NCBI GenBank assembly: GCA_033002965.1
Contig: JAURVB010012328.1
Coordinates: 62,001-126,000, forward strand
Direction of reading: 5' to 3'
Source of the DNA: Piper betle
Taxonomy: Eukaryota; Streptophyta; Magnoliopsida; Piperales; Piperaceae
Length of the DNA: 64,000 nt
Shown: positions 44,801 to 57,852 of the stretch, piece by piece
How positions within the stretch are numbered: position 1 is the stretch's first letter
How the letters are laid out: each line of letters begins with the position of its first letter
Notes under the pieces: model-generated
Told to the model about the DNA's origin: nothing
Seen by the model: only the letters and a program-made list of their open reading frames with translations
Database searches by the model: none
Made by a program: the position numbers and the translations under genes

Positions 44801-47800
44801 CTGGCTTGGGACTCTTATCTTGATGTAAGTGATCTGGTCAATTAGTAGATTATCTTAATTTTTAGGCACTTTTGAATGAAAAGCTGTAACGACCTGCCTA
44901 TCAGAGCCTTGTGCTGGGTATTACTAAAAGATGAGTCATGCGATTAAATGAGCCCAATAACAAGTAATATAAAAATTAAATAGACGGCAAAAGTGATTAA
45001 ATAAGGAAAAAATTATGGCGGGCTACACCTTCTATGAGCTACACATCTAATCTAATGTGAACCTTGTTGATGGGCCCCATATAATGATATTTATATGTAT
45101 TAAAAATAGAATTTATAAGTAGGAGGTTGATAAAATTTTATCTTTATTTTACATTATTATGACCTACTTTTCAATTTTTTTTTAAAAATGCATTAGTTAC
45201 TAGATATATTGAAATTAATTTTATTTATAATTACTTTGATAATTAAGATGAAAGGTTAGAAGCATTAAAATGAGTTGCAAATTTATAATTATCCTTATTA
45301 TTTATTTTTCTATTTATCTGTGGATTTTGAATAGTAGGACCCACGAAATTGCTCCAAATAAAATAAAGATAATGATAAAATAAGCTATATGAGTTGTAGC
45401 TCATGTATATACGACTCTTAAATATAATAAAGGTAATGATAAAATAAGGATAAATATTAAGCAAGTACTAAAAATATAACCATAACCCAAATCAACTAAA
45501 TAAGTAACCACCACAAGGGTTACACATTATGTAATAATAATCCCAATAAAAACTGCTACTATGGCCCCTAGGGTTGAGCACAAGTTCTCACATCCACCAT
45601 TATTGACTCAATTAGGGAAATTGTAAAGTTTAAGAAAGCCCAATGAATCGAACAACCAAGGAGTATATCCATCCTCATATACCGCCAACCTAGTCCCTGA
45701 TGAAAAAACTCCTTCCTACGAAGACAATTTCACATTAGTGTTAAAACCACTAAGTACATATAATATTAAATGTATTTACTATTTATTCTATTTCCATTAA
45801 TATTAGATATGAGCCTACGACGAGCTCCTAGCCAAAGGGGTGGCCACCCGAAGCCAAACAACAACCTTTGTGATAAAAATGCTCCCCCATCCTAGACGGT
45901 AGACCTAGCATCCTAGCCCACCCTCCATTCCATGAGTGTGTAATGGACTAGTGGTAGTTCTAACTCATGCTTTTTTGACTAAGAAGCAATCAATATTTAT
46001 ATATTCTGAGAACCTTTTAGCTACCTTGTTTAACTAGAACTACCCTAATCTTGTGACCATTACTATAGAGTAAGTTCTAATTAGACTATAGCAGACAAGG
46101 GATTAAATACTATACATACGATTATACGTACCTTGGTTTGACTGTACAATGACCTAATCTGAATAACCATACAACATAAATTATACATTAAAACATATTA
46201 TTTATAACTACATGCATGATGATATTATGTTGATTTATTACTACACAGCACAACATAATGTAAGATACAAATCCCTAGAATATATAATTAACTAATTAAT
46301 CTCTTATATGTGTGGGAATTATATAATTAATACTTCCAATCAATGCAATACACCAATAACTTAATTAAACACAAGCAATAAACCAAAATGATATCTCTAA
46401 CAAATAATTAATTACTGCATCCATTATTTATACACAAGGCAACTAAAACCCACTAACTAAATGTGTCCAATAATAACTCATCAAAACTATTAGACAAACA
46501 CATCAATTTAGCATTTATTTCACAAATTTAGTTGATCTAGGTAACAAATGAATTGGGCGCATGCCATAATTTAAATGGAACAGCGCTCATTCACTTTACC
46601 ACAAAACTTGATAATGAGTGAATACTCAACCAACCATAATTTAGAACTCACTATTGCACACTCGTGGATCAATTCATAATAATTTGATTAATAATAATTA
46701 ACTATTCAATTACCTAGTTTATGGTAGATTTTATTATTACTCAACTATGTTAATGCACTTTTCAAAGAAGAGTTACCCATCTATTACAATTCTCAATGGC
46801 TGTTTTATTTTAGCCCACACACTTAAGATAAAATTTTGAATCTAACATTTACTACTTAGTATTGATTCAGGAATTAATAAAATCTACAACCCTAATACGA
46901 ACAAGAAACACTGAACCATACAGTATTAAGGAAAGATGATAAGTTACTAGCTGCAATAATGACTTGTATTAATCCATCACCCTCAAGCACCACAATCCAG
47001 TTAAATCAAGGTAGCTAACCCCAACACACACTCTCTCAGGCATCTTATCACATCTACAATGTCACCAAGTAATGATCACATGCAGCAGTGTACTCCAGCC
47101 AACCCATTTACATCTAATTACCACGTACTGTTATAACTCCCTCCTGAATGGTTAGACAATACACAACTCAACTACGTACATGATCGATAGATTTAAGTAG
47201 AGTTCTTATTTACTTAATCATTCTGACAACCCAACCCCTGAATTCACCCTTATCCTAACAACTAGACAAATGCAGAGAAAACAACTACAGCCAAATATGT
47301 CACTGAGTGCTGCCGCATGCATAAAACCAGTACCGCTGCGCCAAGGCTCAACCTGCTGCGTCTGCCCAATCACTAAGTCATAGGTACTTGTAGTGCACCT
47401 AGGTGCACAATGCTTGTTCAGAAAAAAAACTCACGGCATGATGGAGGTAGGGGGTAAATTGACTCCAGGAACATTTAATAAAAAGCAAACACAAGCATAA
47501 ACATCCCAACCATGAAAAATAACCAGTCTAAAAAGAAAACAATGATCAACATGCATTAACATTTGCATGAACTAGTATCAGAGAATAATCCACAATTCAT
47601 GAATAAAGCAACCCAACCATGATCCTATTCATGAATGCATGCATGCTAATAAAAGAAAAAAAAAGAAAAGAAAGGCGAGGAGGAAGAGGTACAAGGAAAG
47701 GAAGGGAGAAGAAAAGGGATGTCGACCAAGGATGAAGGTGAGACCTAATGGCAATGGCGGTTCAACTCTCCCATCCAAAATTTAATGTGAGTGATGGAGA

Positions 47801-50800
47801 GAATCTCTTTCCAAAGATAGGTATCTAACTCCAAAAATTTCTCAGAAAATCCCCTTTCCTCAACTACCCTAAAATCCTTCTTTATCTCCATCTAACTCAG
47901 TCAACACTTGAGTCCTATTTAATCTCTACCCTGGCTTGACTCTTTTTCCTCCTAAATAACAACAGCATACAATAATAAATAAATAAAACACACGGTCGAC
48001 CCCCACGTAAGTAACTTGAACTGAAAATAATAAGTAAAACAAAATAAAAGATCGGGTTCTCACAATGATGGATTGATTTTATCAATATTTTCATGCCTCA
48101 TTCCCTTCCATTTAAGTATATTGGGTCTTCATCTTGAAGCTTACAAAGTGTTGTTTAGGGATAAGTGTTTCTAAACTGGCATAGGTTAAAAGGTAGAAGG
48201 AAATTTCTATGTATACCCCAAACTCTGACATGGCACCTCAGATTAACAAACTCTTATTCTTTTGTGCAGTCTTATATGCATGTTGGGAGTCTATGTGCTT
48301 GCTGGTGCAATCTACCGGTTCTTTTTCCTTGGAATACGTGGTACAGAAGTATGTTATTCTTTCCATCTTCCTATGTCTTTATTTGCCTTCATTGTAAAAT
48401 TGCTGTAATATATGTTTGATGTTAGTAATCTATTTTCCTCAATTTCTTGCTGATATAAGACACAAGTTGAGGAAGAAAAATGATCCAGAATACTGCAGAA
48501 ATGAACACTAAAACCATTGACCATACACATCAAATCTATGTTTCATTGGAAGCAAATTACATATTTACATTCTAATTCCTTCACAAATCTGAAAGAATCT
48601 TCCATGAGTTCATGGTACATCTGGCACAATAAAGAAAAATTATCTTCTTCAACTTTATTCATGCACATTCGGCATGGCCTGAGGTGGCATTTATTAAATT
48701 TTGGAACTGTTCACTTTGGTCTTGAGATTGTTGGGAGTTAACAAGATTTTTAAAAAATGATCTTGGAAGGTTTGGAAGGTGTAGTAAACTTTGCCAAATT
48801 GCCCTTAACCCCAAACAAAGGAGGAGGGTGACATTAGGAAGAGCATCCGACTATCAAAACTAAAAACTTAGCCAAATTGCCCTTAACCCCAAACTGAAAA
48901 TAGATATTGTTTTTCTTATTGTTCTATGATTTCCTATATTAGGCAATTTCTTAGTTTTGATTAATTGTTACATTAGGAAAATAATATCTATTTTCAGTTT
49001 TTAGTTTGATGTGCCAGTGAAGAGCCACTTGCCCATTGCCACTGGCAGGTCTTTCTTTCATCCTCTACTTCACTCATTTTTGTCGTTGACCGATATAACA
49101 ATCCAACATCCTGTTTTTTCCCCTAACCATTATTGTTGATTTGCTAGAGTTGTACAATCTGAATCCAAAGGTGATGGCGAAGGGGAAACGAGATTGATAG
49201 GAAACTAAAATGAGGAAAATATAATTGGATATTTGAGGATCGAAAAGAAGGTAGGAAAAAGAAGAAGCCTAACAAATGGGGAGAGGTTGGAGAGTTAGAA
49301 CCAACAATGGACGAAGAATTTCGGGAGGTTAGGAGATAAAGCTTAAAATCCACCAAAGTTTCATGATTTTCATTCATCAAAATCTGAAACTTTCAATCGT
49401 GAAAGAGTTATATGTATAGCCTACCAAAAATCCCTAATAAAAATGACGAAAATTACAAGAAAAATCTTACAAAATATAAAAATTACATAGAATTCCCGAA
49501 AAATAACCAAACTGCTTAATTTATTAGAGACCCATTAAAAAAACAAATATTATTTCAATCTGTCATACATGAACTCCCTCCATCTTCAAAGGAACTCGAC
49601 TTCAATATTTGAAAGACAAAGTTCTCAATCACGGGCAACATCACAACATAATGGATGATCTGTAACACCCCAAATCCGGTTCACACTCTTGAACCAAACC
49701 GGCATGTTACAGGCCCCGATTAGGTCGGCTAACGCGAACCTAACTCGTGCGGATCCAATCTCGGAGTCTTAAGATGAAAATACGATCTGTCATAAATGAA
49801 TGCATGCACAAAATCCTAACATGGTACTACATGAATGACATGCAATTTAACTTTCACACCATCACAATTACGAGCAAAATCAATGAAAATTTTGAAGTAA
49901 AACTAGCAGGGTCTCCCCTAAAAGTGCAATTATGGGCCCACCCTGTCAAAATAATATATATACAAATATATCGGCATGCATTAACAATCACACAAAATCT
50001 CATTTATAACGTATTCATTCTGAAGCTCGGGTCTCAACCCACTACGCTTCCGCTGCTCAACTCTGATCATATTTTGCATTCTATTATCGTGTCTTAGCAT
50101 TTCATTCACATCATATCATCATGCTCAAACATTTACTCATGTCATTCACAATATAATAACATAATAATACAATATTAAACATTCAGAAATCTAACATGTG
50201 TGTGTGTACAAGACCTCATTGCTCCTCCGTCCAAGCTGGCTCCTCCAACTCGTGATTATTACCTACATATAGTATAAAAACACGTCAGTAACAAGTGTTA
50301 CTGGTCCGAAAAATAAAATAACTATAACAAGCTGGCTATGAGAGCAAACTCTCATATGAAAGAAAACCATATACTTCCTCAAGAACACTCTGAAGGGCAC
50401 TACTGAGGAGCCACTGGGCTGCAGACCCGGTAGCATCCCGAACTTACTGATCTGCTGCTGGTACTGTGCCGTTCTCGGCACTTCTTTTTCAGTACTTCTC
50501 ATGAAACTTTATCCTAAGCCCTCTCCTTACCTCCATATTTCTCCTGGCCTTGAGCACGAAGGCCGAGTACTCTCAGGCAGTCGCCTTTAGTACCCTTTGA
50601 ACCACAAGTCCGGACATGCGCTGTACTAAACAGTACCCGTAAACCTCCACGTTCTCCGGGTGTGAGGAACTCAAACGCGGAGTTGTCAGGATCCCTCGGG
50701 AATGGAACAGTCCGCTGGCACTAATCCAGAGCCCGCTTTGACTGTCACGGCATCCTCTGCATGGTACGTGCAGTCGATTTCTCCGTCTCTCGTCTCACTA

Positions 50801-53800
50801 AAAACGCGAAAACTACATATATATATATAGGGCTGGGTAGGGATTTATATAATAGGCCCGAAGGCAACTTGTGGTGGATCTTGGTTTCGAAATCATCCTC
50901 GAGGGATCTCATCCTCGAGGGGTTATTAATCCGGAAAATGTTCGGTTAAATGGCCCGAGTTAAGTGGGATCCGATAAAACGCCACTTAACCCGTCCTGCA
51001 GGCAATAAATTAAACATACAATAGAAAGAGTAAATCAGAGACGAGTCCTAAACGGACCTGGTAGAAGCTCCAAGCGTGTCATCGCGCCTAGGCGGCGAGC
51101 TCCTACTCCGTACCTACACATCAAAACTAAATACTAACGCCCACTAACTAAATGATGCATCAAACTCAATAACATCACACACAATGCAACCACAAGATCA
51201 TCCATCAAAATAACAATCAGATAATTATAAGAGTAAATAATCCTAACTCAAACTATTCATACCATATTTTATTCTGTTCTTCTAAGTTGCATCGTACTAG
51301 ATTAACATGCTCATACACAATTCATCTCATTAGATCACTTACTTCATTCGCTAACAATCTCATCATGCACATCTTTACTTTATTCATGGTCAAGACATTA
51401 ATCATGATAATTAATCAACCCTAGCATGCTATGCTAACAATTATCATCAATTTTAAATAAATCAATCGGAGGTAATTATACCTCACATCGTTGGCAATCG
51501 GCGACGGCTAGGGTTCCGTCGCGCGTCTCGGAGCTCAAATTTGGCGCTCATCGGCGTCCGAAGCTCGATCGGGCTCCACTGGGTGAGCCCCGCGGAAGAT
51601 CCGGTGAATTCCGGCGAATCCCAGAAATTCCGATTTTTCCGGCGGTTTTCCGGCAGCTGCTGGCGGTTTTCGGCGACTTCCGGTGGTTTCCGGCGACAAT
51701 CGCCGGCGGCGTCTACTGGTCGGAAAGGGGTCGTGTTGGGTACCCTCGGAACCGGCTCGGCGACCCCGACTCATCTACGAGGTCGACGCGGCCAACGGAG
51801 GTGGTGGCTCGCCGGAAAACGGCTAAAACAGGGCCGGCGGCGATGGGTCGCTAGATCCGGCCGGCCAGGGCGGCGATGGCCTCCGCTCCGGTCGGGGAAG
51901 GCCGCTAGGGGGTCGAGGGTGTCGAGGCGACTACCCGATCATGGCGGCGACGGTCGCCGGCGGCGCGGGCGACGACAGAAGCGCGGCGCGGGCGTGGCGC
52001 TTGGCACGGCGATCCGGCGTCGCAGCGGCCCGATGGGGGCCGGACTTGGTCGGGGCAGCACGACGACGTCGTCGCGGGGCTAGGCGGCGACGATCGGCAG
52101 CCGGGCGGCGCCGGCAGTGGCGGCAGCGACGCTGCACGGGGCGGCGTCGGGTTTGGGAAGAAAGGAAGGTGCGGTGGCAAAGTCGTAAATATTACTTGAC
52201 TCGTCTCCGACTCGAGTCAAAATAATATTTAAGTCGTAAGAAAAATTCCAAAAAAATTTGGGAAAAATCCCATAAAATCAAACAACACCAAAAAATCATA
52301 ATGATATGCTCTAGAACTATCAACCCACCCAAAATGCCCGTAACGCGTCCTAACGCGGTAAACGGCCTAAAACTAATTCTACGATCCATTATATATCATA
52401 ATAAAAAAAATGAACTGGCATACTCTCATATATTCTGATAACTCATTCTGTTCTGCTGTGTTCATGACGTTATCATCATATACTTGGGTACGCATGACCC
52501 TCATAGCTCATACACGCGACCGGCGTCGGCTCGGTACACGTGTCCTGAAACTGACTCAACTCGAAAATAACAGTCGAACCGACCGGTTCTGAATATAAAA
52601 CCCTAACTCGAATCGTGGGTTTTACATGATCGCCATCTGAAATGCATAACAAAGAAGTGAATTCCCATAATCTTATGTAGCAAGTGGCATCAAATTGTGT
52701 ATATAAGGCTGGCATTTCCATAGACAATGTACTGAGTTCCAATCACTCCAGTGCATGCATATTCAAGTATTAAAAATAAGTTTCTGAATCTAAATCCTAG
52801 ATTAGTCTATCAAACCATATGGGAGCATAAGGATCATGTGTAGGTAATTGTCCATATGACACATCAATATCTATTTTCCCAAATTGTGACAGCAAAAAAG
52901 AGTCATGTACTGGTTCATCTGACTTATCCTCTAGACATAGATGTAGAACCCATTGAATCTGAAAGAACAATATCAATAGGAGGTAATGTAGATTTTGTAG
53001 TCAGACTCACAAACCTCTGTCATAGACGATTCTGCACCAACCATATTAGCTTTTTCACAACTAGCAGATATAATAGGAATTACATGCCTTCTAATTTCAG
53101 CTGGCATCTCTTCACAAACGTAAGCTTTTGGATTGTATAGGGTCTAAACATGAGGGTATGTCAACTTTCGCAGCGCCCTTGGGTGCATTCTTGTTGAAAT
53201 CATGAGATACAAATGTATGATTCTCTATATTCTTTGAAGGAATTCATATTGAGATAAGCATCATAGAAAGCAATTTTTTTCGTACCAAGATCCCAAAATA
53301 ATATGACAACGCTTCAATGGAGCAACACTACACCAAACTAAATCTTTGTATCCATCTATGTCAATAAAAACCTTGCAACATTGGGCTACCTTAAGAGATG
53401 ATTCATCTTTTCGTAAATCAATCCATATTGGCAGTGGATGTGGCTCAATAAGAATACTAAATTTATTTGCTATCAATGGAGAAACATAATTTCTAAGAAC
53501 TTTATGATTGATAATTGTTTTACAACAACAGGTCCATCAAATTTGCAACCTGTAAAAAATTTTTTTAGTTTCCAAGAAGTCATGTAAATAAATACTTGAA
53601 CTAGCATGCTGGCCACGGTCATTAATCTCAGAATGCATGGTTGAAGGATGCATTTTTTTTCAATATTTTCGGAATTTTTGAAGATTTTCTCCTGCTTTGC
53701 TGTCATTTTCTGCAAATTCTGTGAACTTAAATTACTGAACTGAAGCAGCTACCAGAATGTACTCTCTAGCAGACAGAACCCAAAATTTGAACCAGAAACA

Positions 53801-56800
53801 AACCAGCTTTTAAAACACTTTAAACCAAATCAGATCTGAACCAAAGATTAGTGAACCAATTGCTACGTATGGACCCACCCAGGAAAATATTACCCGGATC
53901 AAATCTTGTTCAAATCAAAACAGAAAGCCCGTGAGACATCGTCCTCCTATTTTGTAGGACTGTTCAAGGCTGAAAATCCTGAAAGGAAGTTGGACAGCAA
54001 GGACATGGATGAATGCTGGTGGCTAACTGCTGGTGAAAGAATCCTTGCCAGCAGGTAGATAGACTCCACTTCCAAACTTCAAGCAAGAAGATACAAACAG
54101 ATTTGTCCACAGAGATGAAGGCCATATAAATTTTTTCTTTCTGGACACCAACTTTTTCTCCAGCGTATTATCGTGGAGGATGGTGGGTAGTAATGCCCTT
54201 CCATGAATAGGATTAGAAGCAAACTTTGGTGAGATGAAGGATGACCATAACCATGGCTTTGGTTACCAAATGATGGCGAAGGGGAAATGAGATTGATAGG
54301 AAAATAAAATGAGAATAGAACTGGATTATTGAGGATAGAAAAGGGGGTGAAGAAGAAGAAAAGGGGATAGAAAAGGTTGGCCACTGCCGACCATTAGGAG
54401 ATTGCTGGTCTTGCTGCCACCCTTGTTGGTTGTGGTTTGCTCTCATCAACGCTTGGTGGAGCTTTCTTCCTCACTTCCATGTGCGGCTAGAGACATGCTA
54501 CTGCTACCTTCTGCTGATGCATTTGTGAAAGGTCAAAACAATGCAGATCTATTACTGCTAATCTGTCCTCAATCAGGTTACCTCCTACCCGCGGTATCAT
54601 TCAGCCTCATCGGCATTTTGTCGAGCTGGGGGAACACGATCCTTTTCCCTTCTTTGTTAAAGATCTGTTCAATTAAGTAGTCTGTCCAAGTTTTAGGCAC
54701 TGCCTACCTAACCCGTTCACCTAATTGGTTGTTTGCTAACCACCCATGGTTGCCCATACCCTTTATTTTCAATACTACTTACCCACTGCTGCCCATCTAT
54801 TTACCCTATTAGTTTCTAACTTTTTTTTGTTTTTTGGTGGAATAATAACATTGTAACCCCTATTATCCAATTTAAACCATATTTAGCAAATCAGCGAATT
54901 CATTATTCTAGGTGTATTTTGTGTTTATTTTACATCGTTTGGTAGTTGAATTATGTGAGTGGAGTTGATGTGTCCTTTCTGCTATTAACAACCCCCACCA
55001 AATGAAAGGGGTTGACAATAACTAGTCCATAAATATTTTCATTATTGAGAGGTTTTGAGTTGATTAATAGCAGAAAACTCATTGGTGTGTTGTTATCACC
55101 CTTGTCCTTGATTGATAGTTTGATTTCTTGAGTTTTAGTCATGCATTCTTTCCTTTTGTCTATTTCTCTTAATTATCCTTGTCAGGTCCCGAAGAATATT
55201 AAAATGAAAATAATAGATGCCCCCCTTTAGGGTGAGTTTTATACGCTAGAGAAATTTATTTAAATAGTGAATAAACATATATGTAAATTTTGATAAGCTT
55301 GATCTTGATTGATACTATTCTTCCAATAATAATAATAAAAATCTCTTGCAATGTTTGGAGAAGCCAATATTTGTAGGCATTAAAAGTCTTAATTTGACTA
55401 ATATTAGAATTAGGTCTAATAATAATTCCGAAAATACAATGAAATTCCTTGTTAAATCAAACTCTTAATAAGACTTACACCTCTAGTTGGAAAGATCTAA
55501 ATAAGACTCCAACTAAATTGGGAAAACAATTAATAAAGATTCAAATCTTATTTAAGACTTGAGTAAATAAAAAAAATCAACTAATAAGGAACTTTTGAAT
55601 GTTGCACGTCATCAATCTCTATGCTAAAAAACTCACTCTCGAGGTCTAATCATCATAATCTTCTAGAAAGAATACTCTTGTGAATAGCCTTTACAATTTT
55701 CTTCCTCTAGGGTTTCATTAACCAGATCATCAACTGGAGTGTCATGTTCAACTTTTTCTTCATCAACTCAACTGTATACAACTGAGGACGAATATGACAA
55801 TTCACAACAAGGTGGTTTGACTTCTGAAATTTAGGACAAAGATTTCCCCTTTAGTGGCATTTTCAGTAGTATTGCTCCAAGGAGGTTGATTTATGGCAGA
55901 CGGCAGAGAACAATTTTGTTGGGGAGATTAAGTGGAATTTGTTGGGGCAACTTGAGGCAGTCTCTCAGACTTCGTAAAGCTGGATCAACTAGCAACCCTA
56001 GCAAGTTGGGCTTCAAACTCCTCCGCTTTATGAATCATTTGATCTGGCGAAGAGTAGTAAAAACCATTAAGTTTGTCTTGAAGCTGAAGACAGAGGCTAA
56101 TAATGTACTTTGTGGCAAGCTTGTGAGGTGGATTTGCACTTTATTTTGGGACATAAGATTATAAAATTCCTTTGTATACTTGGAGGCTATCATGTTACCA
56201 TGTTGTAGACGGAGCCACTTTGTGTGGAGTTGTTTGTAACGATAAGGTAAGAAAGAAGATCACATCTGACGTTTCATCTCTTCAATTAACTAATGCACAC
56301 CACCAAGCAAGTGCATTGCTTTTAAACTTACCAATTGCCAAGTCAACATGAGAATGAGAAGGAACACCAACACTATTAAAAATTTTCTCAATCAAAGTTA
56401 ACCAATCCAAGAAGTCCTCAGAATTATGAGTACCTAGAAATTTTAGAATTTTTTGTTTGAAATGTGATTCCCAACGGGCATATGTGCCTTGTTATCCATA
56501 AGTGGCAAATCATACCGTGGATAGTACAATGCATCCAATTCTTTATGAGGTGCATCCTCATATTAACGGTCATCATCATCATAAGGATCATCATGTTGGA
56601 CACGACGATGGTCAATACGAAGTCTTAAGCATATGACCAATTGGGGGATGGCCTCAACCAAGGTCATTATATAGACCTTGGTGGCTTCCTTGTCCACGTC
56701 CATGTCCACACCACGTCCAAGATAATTATCATCTACGGTAAATACCCTTAAAAGTCCTAATTTGACTAATATTAGAAGTGGGCCTAATAATAATTCTGAA

Positions 56801-57852
56801 AATACAATGAAATTCCTTATTACATCAAACTTTTAATAAGACTTAATCCTCTAGTAGGAAAGAAGATAATAAATAAAACTCCAACTAAACTTGGAAACCA
56901 ACTAAAGAAAACTCAAACTTATTAAAGACTCGACTAAGTAAAAACAATAAACTAAGATAAGGAACTTTTTAATGTTGCACGTCATCAGAGACCTACCTTT
57001 AATCATAAATATGCTATGCTTTGTCTGTTTCCTGAAATGGTTTATTACCATTCGGCATGGATTGGACTGGCCATGTGGTTATTACTGTCTTGATTTTCTC
57101 ATGTTGAAATATGCCTATGCAAGAGTGATGAAGGTTTATAAAACTTGATAAACTTTCATTTCATTGTAGGTTATCCCGAATCTGCAATTTTGGCTTAATT
57201 TGCCACATTCTCTGCAGGTATTTGCTATGAACAGATTATTATATACATGAAACATTATGCAAATTCTTTCTGTTTCTATTTAATTGCTAAATAAAAGTTT
57301 CAACTCCTTGCACATATACTTGTTTTCAGTTTTGCAAGTTTCCTATGTGGCATTCTTCTATGTTAATGACCTTAAGTAATTGTGGGATTTCATTTATTTC
57401 ATTAAAGTACCGGACTGGAAGTTTCCTATTGTGGCATTCTTCTATGTGAATGACCTTAAGTAATTGTGGGGTTTCATATTAAGTACTGGACTGGAAGTTT
57501 ACTTGATCGTTGATTATTTTTGCCCATTAGAAATATACCATCAAACTCTACTAATGCATGTTTCCAAGGTACTACTACTATTTGTGTTGCCAGTCCATTG
57601 CCACTGTAAAGGAGGTTTGGCGTCATTAGAGGCATTCCTCTCTTCACTCATTATGCAACCTTTTTCAACCCACACTGGTGCATGAAGATTATAAGGATGT
57701 ACTACGACATTGTTCTATTTCATGATAATAACTAAGCTATACAGATGCAATAATATATATTTCCTTTTTAGAATCTTTCTGGATCGGTACTAAGAAGAGT
57801 TAGAAGATTTGGTCAAAGCCAGAGAAGTTCCCATGGGCCTGTCAGCTATTGA
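41881..57852 (+). CDS. ATG27-like type I membrane protein (11 exons, 281 aa)
   Basis: Exons: 41881-42065, 42522-42564, 42918-42971, 43510-43573, 43958-44014, 44123-44229, 44344-44382, 44736-44824, 48270-48348, 57170-57217, 57772-57852. All introns are GT-AG and the frame stays open for 281 codons to TGA. Residues 1-26 form a signal peptide (hydrophobic VWVLVYVLLLAS). The lumenal part is cysteine-rich, with CFGCE, GCGGETRCGGMC, YDVCRTIG, RCSLTVSVNCDPSN and MKHPSGCATI. One membrane span lies at about 206-233. A basic 42-residue tail ends HGPVSY. The arrangement and motifs match plant proteins annotated as autophagy-related protein 27, which have a mannose-6-phosphate-receptor-like lumenal fold. 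In yeast Atg27 helps Atg9 traffic between Golgi, vacuole and autophagosome sites; the plant role is less clear. The yeast YSAV tail motif is absent. Start chosen because it gives the signal peptide. The name rests on remembered family features. Confidence 0.78.
44825..48269 (+). other. Intron 8 of the ATG27-like gene, expanded by LTR C3
   Basis: 3,445 bp, of which about 3,180 bp are the C3 insertion. Without it the intron would be about 265 bp, like its neighbours. It splits the codon for residue 213 inside the membrane span. Confidence 0.8.
44885..48064. mobile_element. Solo LTR-like element, family C (copy C3)
   Basis: Starts TGTAACGACCTGCC and ends GGTTCTCACA. The start and scattered internal blocks resemble C1 and C2. 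No coding region is present. A clean target duplication is not visible (AAAGC on the left, AATGA or ATGAT on the right), so the right edge is less certain than for C1 and C2. Confidence 0.65.
49661..52626 (-). mobile_element. Solo LTR, family A (copy A2), in intron 9
   Basis: 2,966 bp. Plus-strand ends are TGTAACACCCCAAATCCGG and CGTGGGTTTTACA. An exact target duplication TGATC lies at 49656-49660 and 52627-52631. It is opposite in orientation to the host gene and collinear with A1 reversed. The GC-rich part at 51480-52180 gives compositional open frames on both strands. Confidence 0.92.
52860..53715 (-). pseudogene. Ty3/gypsy pol remnant around the protease
   Basis: The minus-strand frame 53261-53476 carries EPHPLPIWIDLRKDES, then VAQCCKVFIDI, DLVWCSVAPLKRCHIILGSW. 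This pattern (hydrophobic core, ACHILLGRPW-like end) is typical of the protease C-terminal half in chromovirus-type Ty3/gypsy pol. The part upstream (53480-53715) is frame-shifted, and the DSG/DTG active site is not recognisable. Downstream (to about 52860) only short pieces remain, and no RT motif is visible. Confidence 0.6.
53716..55379. other. Intron 9 sequence without recognised features
   Basis: Contains the second copy of the ~100-bp segment seen at 49168 (here 54270-54370: GATGGCGAAGGGGAAA, then GAGATTGATAGGAAAA). Open frames at 54079-54680 are short and unrecognised. Confidence 0.45.
55380..56987 (-). mobile_element. Small LTR-type element with a gag remnant
   Basis: Direct repeats of about 235 bp (55380-55612 and 56749-56987) share the TTTGACTAATATTAGAA start and the ATGTTGCACGTCATCA end. 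Between them a minus-strand frame, broken by stops, reads EDFLDWLTLIEKIFNSVGVP, SHVDLAIGKFKSNALAWW (about 56420-56290) and DKLNGFYYSSPDQM (about 56070). This is the Retrotrans_gag pattern of Ty3/gypsy. No pol is present. The outer ends are not clean TG...CA on one side, so exact borders are uncertain. Confidence 0.62.
57336..57500. repeat. Tandem duplication in intron 10
   Basis: Two units of 83 and 75 bp starting AAGTTTCCTATGTGGCATTC (57336) and AAGTTTCCTATTGTGGCATT (57419), with a third start at about 57494. It lies between exons 10 and 11 of the ATG27-like gene. Confidence 0.8.

Larger units (their letters stand above)
48349..57169 (+). other. Intron 9 of the ATG27-like gene (8.8 kb, transposon-filled)
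   Basis: It contains solo LTR A2, a Ty3/gypsy protease remnant, a gag remnant between direct repeats, and a roughly 100-bp duplicated segment (about 49168-49265 and 54270-54370). The donor GTATGTTA and acceptor TCATTGTAG are good. Exons 9 and 10 on either side join in frame. Confidence 0.75.

Noticed and set aside
48165..48419. An 84-codon frame as a separate gene
   Set aside because: It overlaps exon 9 of the ATG27-like gene in another frame; the spliced frame explains the conservation.
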